A stretch of 64,000 bases of DNA from Fibrella rubiginis (GCF_017353185.1 NZ_JAFMYV010000003.1:62001-126000); one strand, 5' to 3'. Shown: positions 31,467 to 41,260, counted from the first letter of the stretch. Numbers and translations: made by a program. Notes: generated by a model from the sequence alone, not told the origin.

Positions 31467-32642
31467 TCAACTATCTAAGGCTGGCAAGTAAATCTTGAAG
31501 TGGGCACCGGCACCAGGCTGGCTCTCAGCGGCAATAGCCCCCCGGTGGTGTTCGACAATTCGTTTACAAATAGCCAACCCGATACCACTACCCGCATAAC
31601 GGCTTCGACCGTTCAGCCGCTCGAACATGGAAAAGATGCGATCCCGGTGCTGCCCGTCGAAACCAATACCATTGTCTAAAACTCCGATTTCCCAGTAAGC
31701 GGGTTCCTTGCCCTCAACAGGTATCGACGAATTGATGGCCAAAGCTTGCGGATTAGCCGATTGAATCGTTACGCGAATAAGGGGACGGCCGCCCGCTGGT
31801 TGAAACTTCAAAGCGTTGCTAAATAAATTTTGGAAGAGTTGCCGAAGTTGAAATCGATCACCTGGCACATTCGGCAAGGCGCATAGCTCGATGACAGCCT
31901 GCTTTTCCTGAATGATCAGGTCTAGATCTGCTAGAGTTTCAGCAACCACCTTTCCTAAATCAACAGGAGCAAGCTGGTAAGGAGAAGCCGTTAGTCGGGA
32001 GTAGTTTAAAATGGCGCGAATCAGCTCAGCCATCCGCTCCACCGCTCGTTGCATGCGCAACAACAAGTCAGTGCCTTCCTCACCCAATCCATGAGCATAC
32101 TGCTCAAGGAGCAACTTGCTAAAGGTGTGTATCTTGCGTAAGGGCTCCTGCAAATCGTGACTAGCCACGGAAGCAAACTGCTGGAGTTGTTCATTTGATC
32201 GCGTCAGCTGCGCATTAGCCTCATCGAGTTGACGAGTCCGCTCCACGACGAGTTGCTCTAAATGCGCTGCTCGGCGCTTCTGCTCATCAATGTCGGTGCA
32301 GGTACCGAACCACTTGACAATTTGTCCACTTTTATCCTTAATCGGACAAGCGCGCCCCAGAAACCAACGATAAGTCCCGGGTTTCTTTCGATCGACGAAG
32401 CGATATTCAATGTCGTAAGCTTCTCCCGTGCAGACCGAATTGTACCAAGTATCTAGGCAGTGCTGCGCATCATCAGGGTGAAGCAAGGGTAACCAACTTT
32501 GGTCGCCGTAGCCTTCCTCGAAGCCTGTGTAAGCGTACCACTGCTGGTTGTAATAGTCCACGTAGCCATCGGGCCGGGCTGTCCAAACTAGTTGGGGCAT
32601 AAAGTCGGCTAATTGCCGGAATTGAAAGTCTTGCTCTTCCAC
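31467..32642 (-). CDS. PAS-domain sensor histidine kinase
   Basis: 391 residues: one PAS domain with its PAC part (about 10-120: PQLVWTARPDGYVDYYNQQWYAYTG, read here as a PAS fold), a coiled linker, SHDLQEPLRK with His162, N box NLFSNALKF and G boxes DNGIGFD and GSGIGLAICKRIV. It has no membrane segment and no adjacent full response regulator. Its kinase core is close to that of the kinase at 26,777. The degenerate receiver gene lies about 0.8 kb upstream on the same strand. Confidence 0.9.
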   Translation of the reverse strand: MEEQDFQFRQLADFMPQLVWTARPDGYVDYYNQQWYAYTGFEEGYGDQSWLPLLHPDDAQHCLDTWYNSVCTGEAYDIEYRFVDRKKPGTYRWFLGRACPIKDKSGQIVKWFGTCTDIDEQKRRAAHLEQLVVERTRQLDEANAQLTRSNEQLQQFASVASHDLQEPLRKIHTFSKLLLEQYAHGLGEEGTDLLLRMQRAVERMAELIRAILNYSRLTASPYQLAPVDLGKVVAETLADLDLIIQEKQAVIELCALPNVPGDRFQLRQLFQNLFSNALKFQPAGGRPLIRVTIQSANPQALAINSSIPVEGKEPAYWEIGVLDNGIGFDGQHRDRIFSMFERLNGRSRYAGSGIGLAICKRIVEHHRGAIAAESQPGAGAHFKIYLPALDS

Positions 32643-33448
32643 TTAACTAACCAGTTGAGTACATAATTGGATAAATATAATTCGAAAAATACCCAGTTGA
32701 AACTAGCTATATGCCGATGACGGATGAACGAGACCTTCCGCTTTGTTAGCCGTTACAATTAGGCCCATGACAAGCTACTTCAGATCGTCCCTATGTGTAG
32801 TAGCCGCTCACCCTTTTTGACTATCGTCATGTATTGAAGCGGAGGCTAAGCCAATCAGCTTAGGAAGGTCAGCAGGCTGTTGAGCCGTGCCCAATACAGG
32901 GTCCACCAAGGCCCATACCGAAGGGTCGGAGAGCAACTACGAGTAGATGGACACGGAAAATCGATCGAGGGTAGGTCTCCCCAAGACAGCATCACCCCGT
33001 TAGCTAGCGGGGTAATCAGTACCGCGTACGCTGGGAATGGCACAGGATTGAGCGGTGGGTAACTCAAAACAGACCGGGTAATCTGTCCCCTATCCATAAC
33101 ATCGCTAAAGCAGGCTATCAATTTATTGGCATCAGCCTGGGAGAAAAACTGGGTAACGGCACGGCCAATCAGGATCGGCGGGGACTACCCCCACCCCGCT
33201 ACTACCAGCATATTGAGGTGAACCAGCCCGTAATCAGTACGGCGATCTGACTCACCCTACTCTACCCGCCACTGCATGTGGGCAGTTATTAAACGTGTAA
33301 TATGGGCATCAGACAAGGCACTCGACGATAATGCCGGCCTAAACATATATTAAGCGGGCAAGTCTACCAAATAACACATAGTTTCGTTTTCCATCAACCG
33401 CAGTTCCTTATCTTATAGCTCATTAAGCTGGTCTTGAAGCCTTCACAT
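32643..33448. other. Intergenic stretch with possible decayed gene
   Basis: No intact gene. On the minus strand, the segment from about 33,120 to 32,820 keeps protein-like open stretches in two frames (one with ITPLANGVMLSWGDLPSIDF, the next with SDPSVWALVDPVLGTAQQ, ending DDSQKG before a stop). This pattern fits a frameshifted remnant of an unknown gene. I do not recognise it. Confidence 0.3.
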
Positions 33449-33826
33449 TTAGTATCGCTGTAACAAATAGTGCATTGAATCTCTCATGGCCAACAAGGTG
33501 GTCGGTTTGATTCTGCATTCCGCGCCGAGCTGCTGAGCAACCGCTCGAAGGCTAGGAGTAGCCGATGCCGAATTAAGTACGATAGGCACATCGTCAAAGG
33601 CAGGATTTCTGCCCATAGCCTGTAAGGTTTCCAGCCCGTTCATACGGGGCATGTGCAAGTAGAGAATGATCAAGTCCGACAACGGAGCCGTTGTCGTTAG
33701 GGCCTCCAGCAAAGCAGAGCCATTAAAGAAACTACTAATGGGTAGCGTGGCTCCGGTTTGGGTAACGACAGCTTTGAAAGGGGTATGCTCTTGGTGATCA
33801 TCATCAACCCGCCAAATTGATTTCAT
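33449..33826 (-). CDS. Receiver-domain protein lacking the phospho-acceptor aspartate
   Basis: The ATG at 33,826 gives 125 residues with a response-regulator receiver fold and no output domain. The acidic cluster VDDD (residues 7-10), PRMNG, the serine of LNSAS and the lysine of RIKP (Lys107) are in place. The strand that normally reads LxxLDLxMP is LIILYLHMP, so the acceptor aspartate is Tyr56 (codon TAC where GAC is expected). It cannot be phosphorylated in the usual way; it may be a pseudo-receiver adaptor or an inactivated gene. Confidence 0.78.
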   Translation of the reverse strand: MKSIWRVDDDHQEHTPFKAVVTQTGATLPISSFFNGSALLEALTTTAPLSDLIILYLHMPRMNGLETLQAMGRNPAFDDVPIVLNSASATPSLRAVAQQLGAECRIKPTTLLAMRDSMHYLLQRY

Positions 33827-34271
33827 AGAAGTAGCACAGGAAAAGCTCTCTCGCATAAATACCCAAGCAAACAAAGTTATTCATTGTCATAGTACCATCA
33901 CTGCGCCATTGAATTTGCGGGTAGGTGTTTTGTGGGGAAACCTTGCTTGAGAACTTGTGAGTACGTGTGATCACAGGCTACCGTTACCTTTACTTTTATA
34001 TTCTTGCTAGAATCGCTACCAGCTTTGTGCGCCTTTACACGGATCACCTAAGAACTTTGGCATCAATTTAGTGAGTAATTTCCGACATTGCTTGCTCAAT
34101 AGCACAGATGCCTTCTACAGGATTTACTTATTTACCCGTTTCCCATCCCATTCCACAGCCGACCCTCTGCCTGTATATAAGGGCTTAGGTCCGTTGTTTG
34201 TGCCCTTGATTAATTTAATGTTAATTTATTCTCGCTTGACTTCAGCGGGCTGTTTGATAGTTGGTTGTGAA
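33827..34271. other. Intergenic stretch
   Basis: No convincing gene in these 445 bases; a 97-codon plus-strand frame overlapping the phosphoesterase end has no recognisable features. Confidence 0.45.
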
Positions 34272-35186
34272 TCAACGGGCAACCGGACAGTAGCCTGCTT
34301 CAGTAGTTGCCACCAAGGTCGGCTCGTTAGCTTCCTGATGCAGCGTAATGGCCCGGCCCTGTAGAGCCTTCTCCGCCTCTGGTAAAATCTCGCAGTTGTC
34401 CCAGATACCCGTTAGGAGTGTCTGGGCGTAGGAGTCGGGAAGTTGGTTGGCCACCATCAGCTGATGAGCCGTACGGTTGTCATAGGTGAAGGCGTGAAAG
34501 GTGTACCTGAATAGGCCATCGGTATCATCGAGCAGCAGATACCACACGCGGGGAGTGCCGTCGTTGGCGGGCATCCCGATGACGCCCGCGTTGAGCCAGT
34601 AACGAGCGCCGCCCCTGTCGGTAGCCCGCCGGTCAGCAAACGGTAATCCAGCGTGGCCGGCCAGGATCACCTCGGCCCCAGTAGCGGCAAAGCTCTTTTC
34701 TTTCACCGGCCAGGGCGTCGACGCGAACACAAAATCGGCGATATCGGTGGCTGCCCCGTGCAACACCCTTACCAACTTACCCGCATACGAAAAGGAGAGG
34801 TGAAGCGGCAGCGTACTCAGCCAGTCAACCGATCGGGTCGATAGGGATTGAACCGCGTAGGGAAACCAGCTGCGGGCGAACAGATCACACCGCCCCCCTT
34901 CAGCGAAGTTACAGCCGCAGTCGTCTTCGCCCCAGATGATATTCTGCTCTACGTTGCCCTGGATGGCGTGGATACCCCAGTCTTTCACAAACTGTACCGA
35001 TGCTTCGGGCTGGGCGCAGTAGCCCACGATGTCGCCGGTGCAGATGATATTATCGGCTGGAATTTGACGCTGACCGGCAATGCCTCTGAGCGTCTCCAGT
35101 GCCTGCAGGTTGGAGTATGCCCCCCCGAAAACGAGCAGCCTGCCCCTGCGTGTGGCGAGGTCTTTGGTGTACAGGCTATCAGTCAT
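34272..35186 (-). CDS. Variant metallophosphoesterase-family protein
   Basis: 304 residues with a calcineurin-like phosphoesterase layout: CTGDIVGYCAQP, IQGNVEQN, VLHGAATD, AGHAGLPF and NAGVIGMPANDGTPRVWYLL. The first metal motif, normally DxHxN, is FGGAYSNLQA, so the aspartate and histidine ligands are lost, and the last GHxH motif is GHAG. A cysteine-rich segment DDCGCNFAEGGRCD follows the second motif. From memory, related proteins with FGGPYSN and the same Cys segment occur in other phyla, so this looks like a distinct subfamily. It is the last gene of the SusC-SusD-symporter operon and overlaps the symporter end by 8 bases. Confidence 0.8.
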   Translation of the reverse strand: MTDSLYTKDLATRRGRLLVFGGAYSNLQALETLRGIAGQRQIPADNIICTGDIVGYCAQPEASVQFVKDWGIHAIQGNVEQNIIWGEDDCGCNFAEGGRCDLFARSWFPYAVQSLSTRSVDWLSTLPLHLSFSYAGKLVRVLHGAATDIADFVFASTPWPVKEKSFAATGAEVILAGHAGLPFADRRATDRGGARYWLNAGVIGMPANDGTPRVWYLLLDDTDGLFRYTFHAFTYDNRTAHQLMVANQLPDSYAQTLLTGIWDNCEILPEAEKALQGRAITLHQEANEPTLVATTEAGYCPVAR

Positions 35187-36531
35187 CGGTCTTTTTTCGG
35201 AAAACAGTACAGAGCCCGAATACCCCGAAACAAAAACCCGTCGTGATCAGGTTCACACTGAGCAGCGCCCCGTATTTACCCTCACCCAACCGCAGGGCGT
35301 CGGGCAGGGGAAACAGCGTCAGCAAGCCGCCCAGCACCAGCCCACCCACCACCGACAGGTGAAAGGCCAGGCGCGGCACGGGCACATGCCAGAACAAAAA
35401 CACGGGTGCCAACCCCAGCACCAGCGTGCCACTGATGGTGGTAGCCGACAGAATAGCGGGGTTGAAGAACACCGGAATCGTACCCAGTACCGTCAGGACC
35501 AACATGGCCCACCGCCCCCTCGATACGCTCGGCACAGCCGCTTGGCTCAGGTCGATACTGATCAGTTTGGAAAATGAGGCCATGGCCGAATCGAGGGTCG
35601 ATGAGGCCGAGGTAACCATGATGAGGTTCATCAGCAGCAGCATGGGTACGCCAAAGTACCGCGCTACGGCCACCGGTGCTTCACCCGTCAGGGCGTTGAG
35701 TTTGGCAAAGATGCCGACGAAGCTAAAGAAGAGAATGCAGAGCGCGCCGATAGCACCCGCCCAGAGGTACGACTTCAGCGTGGTGCGCGTATCGGAGATA
35801 AACCCCCGGTCGGTGAGCACCGGATCGTGAAAGGGGTAGCTGAAACATTGAACCAGCGCTACCAGCAGCAGATCGACGCCCTGCCCCAACTCCCAGTGTC
35901 CACTGCTCAGGAAGGGGGTCAGGCTACCCCCGTACTCTGGCAGGATAAAGCCCAAAATAACCGTTAGCAACACCACAAAAAGCGACAGTTGAATCACGTC
36001 GGTCATGATCGAACTGCTCATGCCGCCTTTCAGCGTGTAGGCCAGCGTCAGCAGGGTAAACACCACGATGGCTACGTAGTAATCGGTCGTACCCTGTACG
36101 CCGAAATAAGAGCCAATGACGATGGTGTTGGACCAGATTTCGTTGTAAAGCCGTATGATAATCAGGAACGTAAAAACTACCACCGCACTACGCCCAAACT
36201 TCGAGGCCAGAAAATGGTGGATGCTGCAGTAGCCCCCTTTGTTTCGCATGGACACGATCACGAAACCGGCCACCAGAAACGACAGGTAATACCCCGCGTA
36301 GGCGACGCCCCCCACCAGTCCGAAGCTGTGGCCCAGGTTGGCGGCATTGGTAATCGACTTGGCAAACAGCCAGGAAATAACCAGGCTACTCGTGAGGAAA
36401 ACCGTGTTCGGGGTCCGCTCTTTGCGGGCACCTCTGAAAAATTCGGGCGCCGTCCGGGACAGAGGTGATACGAAAAACAGCGTAATGCTGGATGCCAGGA
36501 CCAACGCCCACTGCAACAGGGTTGTACTCAT
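35179..36531 (-). CDS. Sodium:solute symporter family (SSS) transporter
   Basis: 450 residues with about 12-13 membrane helices spread over the whole length and SSS-family features: TYGLVGG-like FGLVGGVAYAGYYLSF, the loop HHFLASKFGRSA, GGMSSSIMTDVIQL and the sodium-site helix TSASSTLDSAMASFSK. It would use the sodium gradient to carry a small solute across the inner membrane. It lies 10 bases after susD-like and overlaps the phosphoesterase gene, so all four genes form one operon. It should carry the same solute, or a breakdown product, that the SusC/SusD pair takes up. Confidence 0.88.
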   Translation of the reverse strand: MSTTLLQWALVLASSITLFFVSPLSRTAPEFFRGARKERTPNTVFLTSSLVISWLFAKSITNAANLGHSFGLVGGVAYAGYYLSFLVAGFVIVSMRNKGGYCSIHHFLASKFGRSAVVVFTFLIIIRLYNEIWSNTIVIGSYFGVQGTTDYYVAIVVFTLLTLAYTLKGGMSSSIMTDVIQLSLFVVLLTVILGFILPEYGGSLTPFLSSGHWELGQGVDLLLVALVQCFSYPFHDPVLTDRGFISDTRTTLKSYLWAGAIGALCILFFSFVGIFAKLNALTGEAPVAVARYFGVPMLLLMNLIMVTSASSTLDSAMASFSKLISIDLSQAAVPSVSRGRWAMLVLTVLGTIPVFFNPAILSATTISGTLVLGLAPVFLFWHVPVPRLAFHLSVVGGLVLGGLLTLFPLPDALRLGEGKYGALLSVNLITTGFCFGVFGLCTVFRKKTDD

Positions 36532-36541
36532 GCGGGGGTGA

Positions 36542-37999
36542 TCAGCGGGTAGCCCACCATACGGAAACGTTGATGCTGTTGTTTTGGGTTTTGTCAGCGG
36601 CTTTTTTGTATTGCACCGCGTTCAGCGCGCTTTCTGTGCCGGGGTAGGGCATCCGGACAGGAATCAGCCCGTTGTTGAGGCTGGCCGAGATCGTTTTCAG
36701 GCGGGGGAAACCCGTCCGGCGGTACTCGGTCCAGCCTTCGTAACCGTTGTTGATGTTGCCCAGCCATTTCTGGGTCAGTATTTGCTCAAGCGGGTTCTGT
36801 CCATTTTGGCCGTAAGCCACCTTACTGCTGGTCAAATAGCCCATCGGCAATGTCGTCTGCCAATAGTCGAAAGACTGGGTAATGCCCTGTTCGTACAGGG
36901 CCTTCGCCGAGGCGGATACCAGGCCCCGCTCGGCGGCTTCGGCCAGTAGGAAACTGGTTTCGCTAGCGGTCATGAAATTGGCATACAACCGGTCTGAAGC
37001 TTCTCGGAAGATAGCACCTGACAGCGAGTAGTCGGCAACGGAAATAGATAGTTTCGATGCATCCGGCCCATTCAACAGACCTTTGTAGGTGCCCGGCTTG
37101 GCAGAAGTTGATCGAAAATACGTCTGTATCCGGGGATCGCCCAGTCCGGTGAGTAGTTCCTCGCTGGTTTTGGCCATAATGAACAGGTTATAATCGCCGA
37201 TACGGGCCGCCGACATACGGAAGTTGTTGGGCTGCGTCAGCGAAAACCGGTACACAGCGTTGTCTGTATTCGCCTTAATAAAATTGCCTTCCGTCACGAT
37301 TTTTTGCAAGGCCACTTTCACGTCTACTTTTCCCGAAATGCGTACCAGCGATTTAATTTTCAGCGAGTTGGCAAACAGGATCCACTTGCTTAGGTTGCCC
37401 CCGTAGAGGATGTCGCCGTTAAGGACCGTAGCCCCTTTGTACGTGTTGATGGCCGCAATACCCTTGTCGAGGTTGTCGAGTATGCCGCCAGCCGCCGTAT
37501 AGATGGATTCTTGACGGTCGTAGGCGGGCGTAATCACGCCCGTTTTTCCCTGTAGCGCTTCGCTGTAGGGAACGTCGCCGTAGAGGTCCGTCAGCATGGC
37601 GGCTATGTAGGCTTTCATGATCAGAGCCGGTCCTTCATATACCCCGAAAGCCGTATTGGCGCGTGCTTTTTGCAGCAGAATTTCGTTATCACGCAGATTA
37701 CTATACATAAACGGCCAAGGATTACCGCCGTACTGCGGCTCGCTTAGGCTGTGCCGGTCGAATAGGTTGAAGTCGATGGCCGTAAAGTACTGCCCCAGCA
37801 GGTTGCCCGCCACGAAGGCTTCGTAAGACATCTGTTCGCCGTAATCGAAGAGGATTTTGCGGAACAGAAGCGACGGCTGCACGTCGACCGGCGCGTTGGG
37901 GTTCGTGTTGATTTCCTTAAAGTTGTCCGTACAGCCGGGCAGCAAGCCAGCTAGTACGGTCAGCAGGAAGATGCTATATAGTTTCCGTTTCATGGTCAT
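36542..37999 (-). CDS. SusD/RagB-like nutrient-binding lipoprotein
   Basis: 485 residues, lipoprotein signal with LLPGC (Cys near 23), then TDNFKEINTNPNAPVDVQPS, a typical start of SusD-like (SusD/RagB) proteins. The body is TPR-rich helical with FLLAEAAERG and the C-terminal WLGNINNGYEGWTEYRRTG, also typical. SusD proteins form the lid over the SusC barrel on the cell surface. The SusC gene lies 45 bases upstream on the same strand. Confidence 0.93.
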   Translation of the reverse strand: MTMKRKLYSIFLLTVLAGLLPGCTDNFKEINTNPNAPVDVQPSLLFRKILFDYGEQMSYEAFVAGNLLGQYFTAIDFNLFDRHSLSEPQYGGNPWPFMYSNLRDNEILLQKARANTAFGVYEGPALIMKAYIAAMLTDLYGDVPYSEALQGKTGVITPAYDRQESIYTAAGGILDNLDKGIAAINTYKGATVLNGDILYGGNLSKWILFANSLKIKSLVRISGKVDVKVALQKIVTEGNFIKANTDNAVYRFSLTQPNNFRMSAARIGDYNLFIMAKTSEELLTGLGDPRIQTYFRSTSAKPGTYKGLLNGPDASKLSISVADYSLSGAIFREASDRLYANFMTASETSFLLAEAAERGLVSASAKALYEQGITQSFDYWQTTLPMGYLTSSKVAYGQNGQNPLEQILTQKWLGNINNGYEGWTEYRRTGFPRLKTISASLNNGLIPVRMPYPGTESALNAVQYKKAADKTQNNSINVSVWWATR

Positions 38000-38044
38000 T
38001 TAGTCAGTGGTCCGGTAGTCCGGTTGCCTGGGTGGTCGTATGGC

Positions 38045-41000
38045 TTAAAAATTCACGCTTAGTTTCACGCCCAGGTTGCGGGTAGTCGGGTAGGTCATGT
38101 CCTCGACGCCCGTCTGGAGTTGATTTTGCTGGAACGAGGTCTGCTCGGGGTCAAAATGCGGGATGTGCGAGAGGGCCAGCAGATTCCGTCCGACCAGCGC
38201 CACCGTCAGCCGCTGCATACCCAGCTTTTTGGCCAGCCAGGCCGTTTGGGGCACCGAGTAGCCGATGGTCAGTTCTCGCATCTTTACATACGAGGCATCG
38301 TAGGTGCTGTTCTCCTCGTGGTTCCGGTCATAATACATCCGGTAGTAAGTTTCGGCCGGAATGGCACGGGTGTTGGGCTGGTAGTTCGGATTTTCAGCCG
38401 TGCCACTGTTCACCACACCTTTGGCTATAATGCCCGCATCGGGCCGGTCAGCCGTTTCGATCAACTGACCCGCTACGCCCGCCAGGGCCAGCGTGCGCGA
38501 CACCAGCACACCGCCCTGCCGCCAGTCGACAAGAAAGCCTAGGTTCCAGTTCCCCACGCTGATTTGGTTCGACAGACCCAGCATGAAATCGGGGTTGTAG
38601 TTACCCAGCTTCTTGAGTGTGTTGTTGGCCATGTACTGCCCGTTGCTGCCCACAATGAAGTCGCCCTGGGGACTACGCTGGTAGCCCGTCCCCCACATAT
38701 CGCCCATCCGGTCGCCCTGCCGCACCTGGTACCAGACGGTCTGGTTCACGTTGTCGTAGATGCGGTTGTAGCCCAGCGTCAGGGTGCCGGCCTCTTCGGG
38801 AAGCGACACGACGGTGGTCCGGTTGCGGCTGAAGTTCAAGCTGACGTTCCATCGGATACGGCTCGTCTGGATCGGCATCGCCGTGACCACGGCCTCGACA
38901 CCCTGCGACCGCACTTCACCACCGTTGATGACCCGTTCGCTGTAGCCCGTTGGGATGGCAATGGGCAGCGACAGAATCTGATTGCTGGTACGGGCGTTGT
39001 AATAGGTCAGGTCGAAACCCAGCCGGTCGTTAAAGAAGCGGACGTCGGCCCCTACTTCAACCGACGTGATCGACTCTGGTTTCAAGTTAGTATTGGCGAT
39101 GATACTCTGGTCGCTGAAGGCTGGCTGCGAAAAAACCGGGTTCCGGGCGTTGAACACGCCTGTTGTCTGGTACGGATTGGTGTCGTTGCCGACATTGGCG
39201 AGGCTTGCCCGTACTTTGGCAAAGGAGACGACAGCGGGTAGTCTAAACTGATTCGACAACACCCAGCTGGCCGATACCGACGGGTAGAAGAAGGCCGTAT
39301 TGGCCGTGGATGTCGGTGTGGCCAGCGCGCTTGACCAGTCGTTGCGGCCAGTGATGTCGACAAATAGCACATCTTTAAAACCTAGTTTGGCCAGGGCATA
39401 CAAACTGTTGATGCGCTTGCGGCCACGCTGCTGATAGACCTCCACCGGCGAGGCCGCGTTAGTGAGTTTGAATACGCCCGGCTGCGCCAGCGTCAGGGCC
39501 TGATACTGATCGAACGAAGCCAGTTGGTCCATGCGGTTGCCCCCAGCCGCTATGTCGAGCGAGAGCGGGCCCAGACTGCGGGTGTAGTTCAATAAGAAGT
39601 CGGTATTGATCTCCCGGAATAAAACGGCGTTCTCAGCGTAAGCCCCACTCTTGAAACGGTTGCTGCTGAAGGCCCGCTGAAACTGGCGGTTCTCGCTGGA
39701 GTAGTCCATGCCGCTCCGCACCATCAGCGTCAGGTTGGTGGCTAGTCCAGCCGTGATGGCCAGATTGCCGATGAGCCGGTCGCGGTTAAACGAGTTTCGG
39801 TTTTCGTAGAGCGAAAAGTACGGGTTGTCAAAGAAGGTATAGTTGTAGGAAAATTGCTGAATACCCTCCAGCCCCGGCTGCCAGTATTGCCTCATGGGGT
39901 TGACGTCGGTCTGCCGACCCAGCCAGGCACTTAGGGCGTAATTAATGTTTTCCGACCCGTACTTGGTGGCAGGGCGATTGTCGCTGCCACTGTTGATGTA
40001 GTTGATGGATGAGCTAACTTTCAGCCTCCTGATAGGCTCAAACTGCAACCGGGCGGCCAATGTTTTGCGTTTCAAATCAACGCCCGGTATGGTCGACTGG
40101 CTGTTCAGGTCAGTGAAGGAGAGCCGGTAGCTGCCTTTATCGTAGCCGCCCGAAATGGCCAGGTTGTTGATGGCCGTATGCCCCGTCTGGTAAAAATCGC
40201 TTAGGTTGTTGGGGTGTGACACAAACGGGGTCGGGGTGATCGGAAGTCCGCTGTAGACCTGCGTGTCGGCTCCGCGCACCACCCGTCCGTCGGGTAGGGT
40301 CACGGGGCTGTCGTACTGCGGAGTCAGCACACCCGCGTCCAGCTTGGGGCCATAGCTGTACGAAATATTGTCGTTTACGCCCCCGCCCAGGCCGTTGACG
40401 TACTTGAACGCGCCACTATTGCCCTGCCCATAGCTGTTCTGAAAGCGGGGCAGCTGAAATGGCCGCTCGGTGTAGAACGTGCTATTGAAGCTTACACCGA
40501 TGCCTTTACCCGCCGACGAGCCATCTTTGGTCGTGATCAGGATAACCCCGTTGGCTGCACGGGTGCCGTAGAGGGCGGCCGCACTTGGGCCTTTGAGCAC
40601 TGATACCGCCGCTACATCGTCGGGGTTGACCTCCATGGCACCATTGCCAAAATCGATTTCTTGAAACCCGTTGGCATCGTCGTTAACCCGGTTGACCACC
40701 GTGGCGTTGTTGATCACAATACCGTCGACGACAAAGAGAGGATTGTTGTTGGTGAAGGACGATTCGCCCCGGATGGTAATGCGCGATGATGACCCCACGC
40801 CCGTTGAGCCGGCCGTGACCATGACCCCCGCCACCTTGCCGGCCAGATTGTCGAGAAAATTGGGCGCTTTCACGTCGCTGACCTGTCGGCCATCGACTCG
40901 CTGAACCGCGTAGCCCAGGCTTCGGGCGTTGCGCTCCAGTCCCAGCGCCGTTACGACGACCTCATCGAGCGAAACCCCCTCCGCAAATTCGACAAGCAGG

Positions 41001-41260
41001 TTAGTCTGACCCGTATACTGAATTTCCTGCGAATGGTAGCCCAGGTAAGAGAACGTCAGGACGTCGGCTGGCTGTAGATTAGTCAGGGTGAATGTGCCTG
41101 TGGCATTGGTGAGCGTGCCTGCTTGCGTGCGTTTTACCTGCACGGTGGCCCCCACAATGGGTTGTTGCGACGCCTGGTCGACAACCTGCCCGGTCAGTTT
41201 CTGGGCAAACGACGTGACGGATAAACAGGAAAGAAGGATGATCAGTAAAAATAACCGCAT
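38045..41260 (-). CDS. SusC/RagA-family TonB-linked outer-membrane transporter
   Basis: 1071 residues: signal peptide ending SVTSFAQ, a carboxypeptidase-like domain (GQVVDQASQQPIVGATVQV), the SusC-type plug with SLDEVVVTALGLERNARSLG and PLFVVDGIVINNATV, and a large barrel ending KLSVNF. The order SusC-SusD, the size and the plug signature make a glycan/nutrient importer certain as a class. Partners are an SSS symporter and a phosphoesterase rather than glycoside hydrolases, so the ligand may be a phosphorylated or charged small compound; this is inference. Confidence 0.95.
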   Translation of the reverse strand: MRLFLLIILLSCLSVTSFAQKLTGQVVDQASQQPIVGATVQVKRTQAGTLTNATGTFTLTNLQPADVLTFSYLGYHSQEIQYTGQTNLLVEFAEGVSLDEVVVTALGLERNARSLGYAVQRVDGRQVSDVKAPNFLDNLAGKVAGVMVTAGSTGVGSSSRITIRGESSFTNNNPLFVVDGIVINNATVVNRVNDDANGFQEIDFGNGAMEVNPDDVAAVSVLKGPSAAALYGTRAANGVILITTKDGSSAGKGIGVSFNSTFYTERPFQLPRFQNSYGQGNSGAFKYVNGLGGGVNDNISYSYGPKLDAGVLTPQYDSPVTLPDGRVVRGADTQVYSGLPITPTPFVSHPNNLSDFYQTGHTAINNLAISGGYDKGSYRLSFTDLNSQSTIPGVDLKRKTLAARLQFEPIRRLKVSSSINYINSGSDNRPATKYGSENINYALSAWLGRQTDVNPMRQYWQPGLEGIQQFSYNYTFFDNPYFSLYENRNSFNRDRLIGNLAITAGLATNLTLMVRSGMDYSSENRQFQRAFSSNRFKSGAYAENAVLFREINTDFLLNYTRSLGPLSLDIAAGGNRMDQLASFDQYQALTLAQPGVFKLTNAASPVEVYQQRGRKRINSLYALAKLGFKDVLFVDITGRNDWSSALATPTSTANTAFFYPSVSASWVLSNQFRLPAVVSFAKVRASLANVGNDTNPYQTTGVFNARNPVFSQPAFSDQSIIANTNLKPESITSVEVGADVRFFNDRLGFDLTYYNARTSNQILSLPIAIPTGYSERVINGGEVRSQGVEAVVTAMPIQTSRIRWNVSLNFSRNRTTVVSLPEEAGTLTLGYNRIYDNVNQTVWYQVRQGDRMGDMWGTGYQRSPQGDFIVGSNGQYMANNTLKKLGNYNPDFMLGLSNQISVGNWNLGFLVDWRQGGVLVSRTLALAGVAGQLIETADRPDAGIIAKGVVNSGTAENPNYQPNTRAIPAETYYRMYYDRNHEENSTYDASYVKMRELTIGYSVPQTAWLAKKLGMQRLTVALVGRNLLALSHIPHFDPEQTSFQQNQLQTGVEDMTYPTTRNLGVKLSVNF

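Noticed and set aside
34071..34364. 97-codon plus-strand frame
   Set aside because: Overlaps the end of the phosphoesterase gene and has no recognisable feature.
38564..39241. 225-codon plus-strand frame inside the SusC gene
   Set aside because: Opposite-strand shadow of a certain SusC gene in GC-rich DNA.
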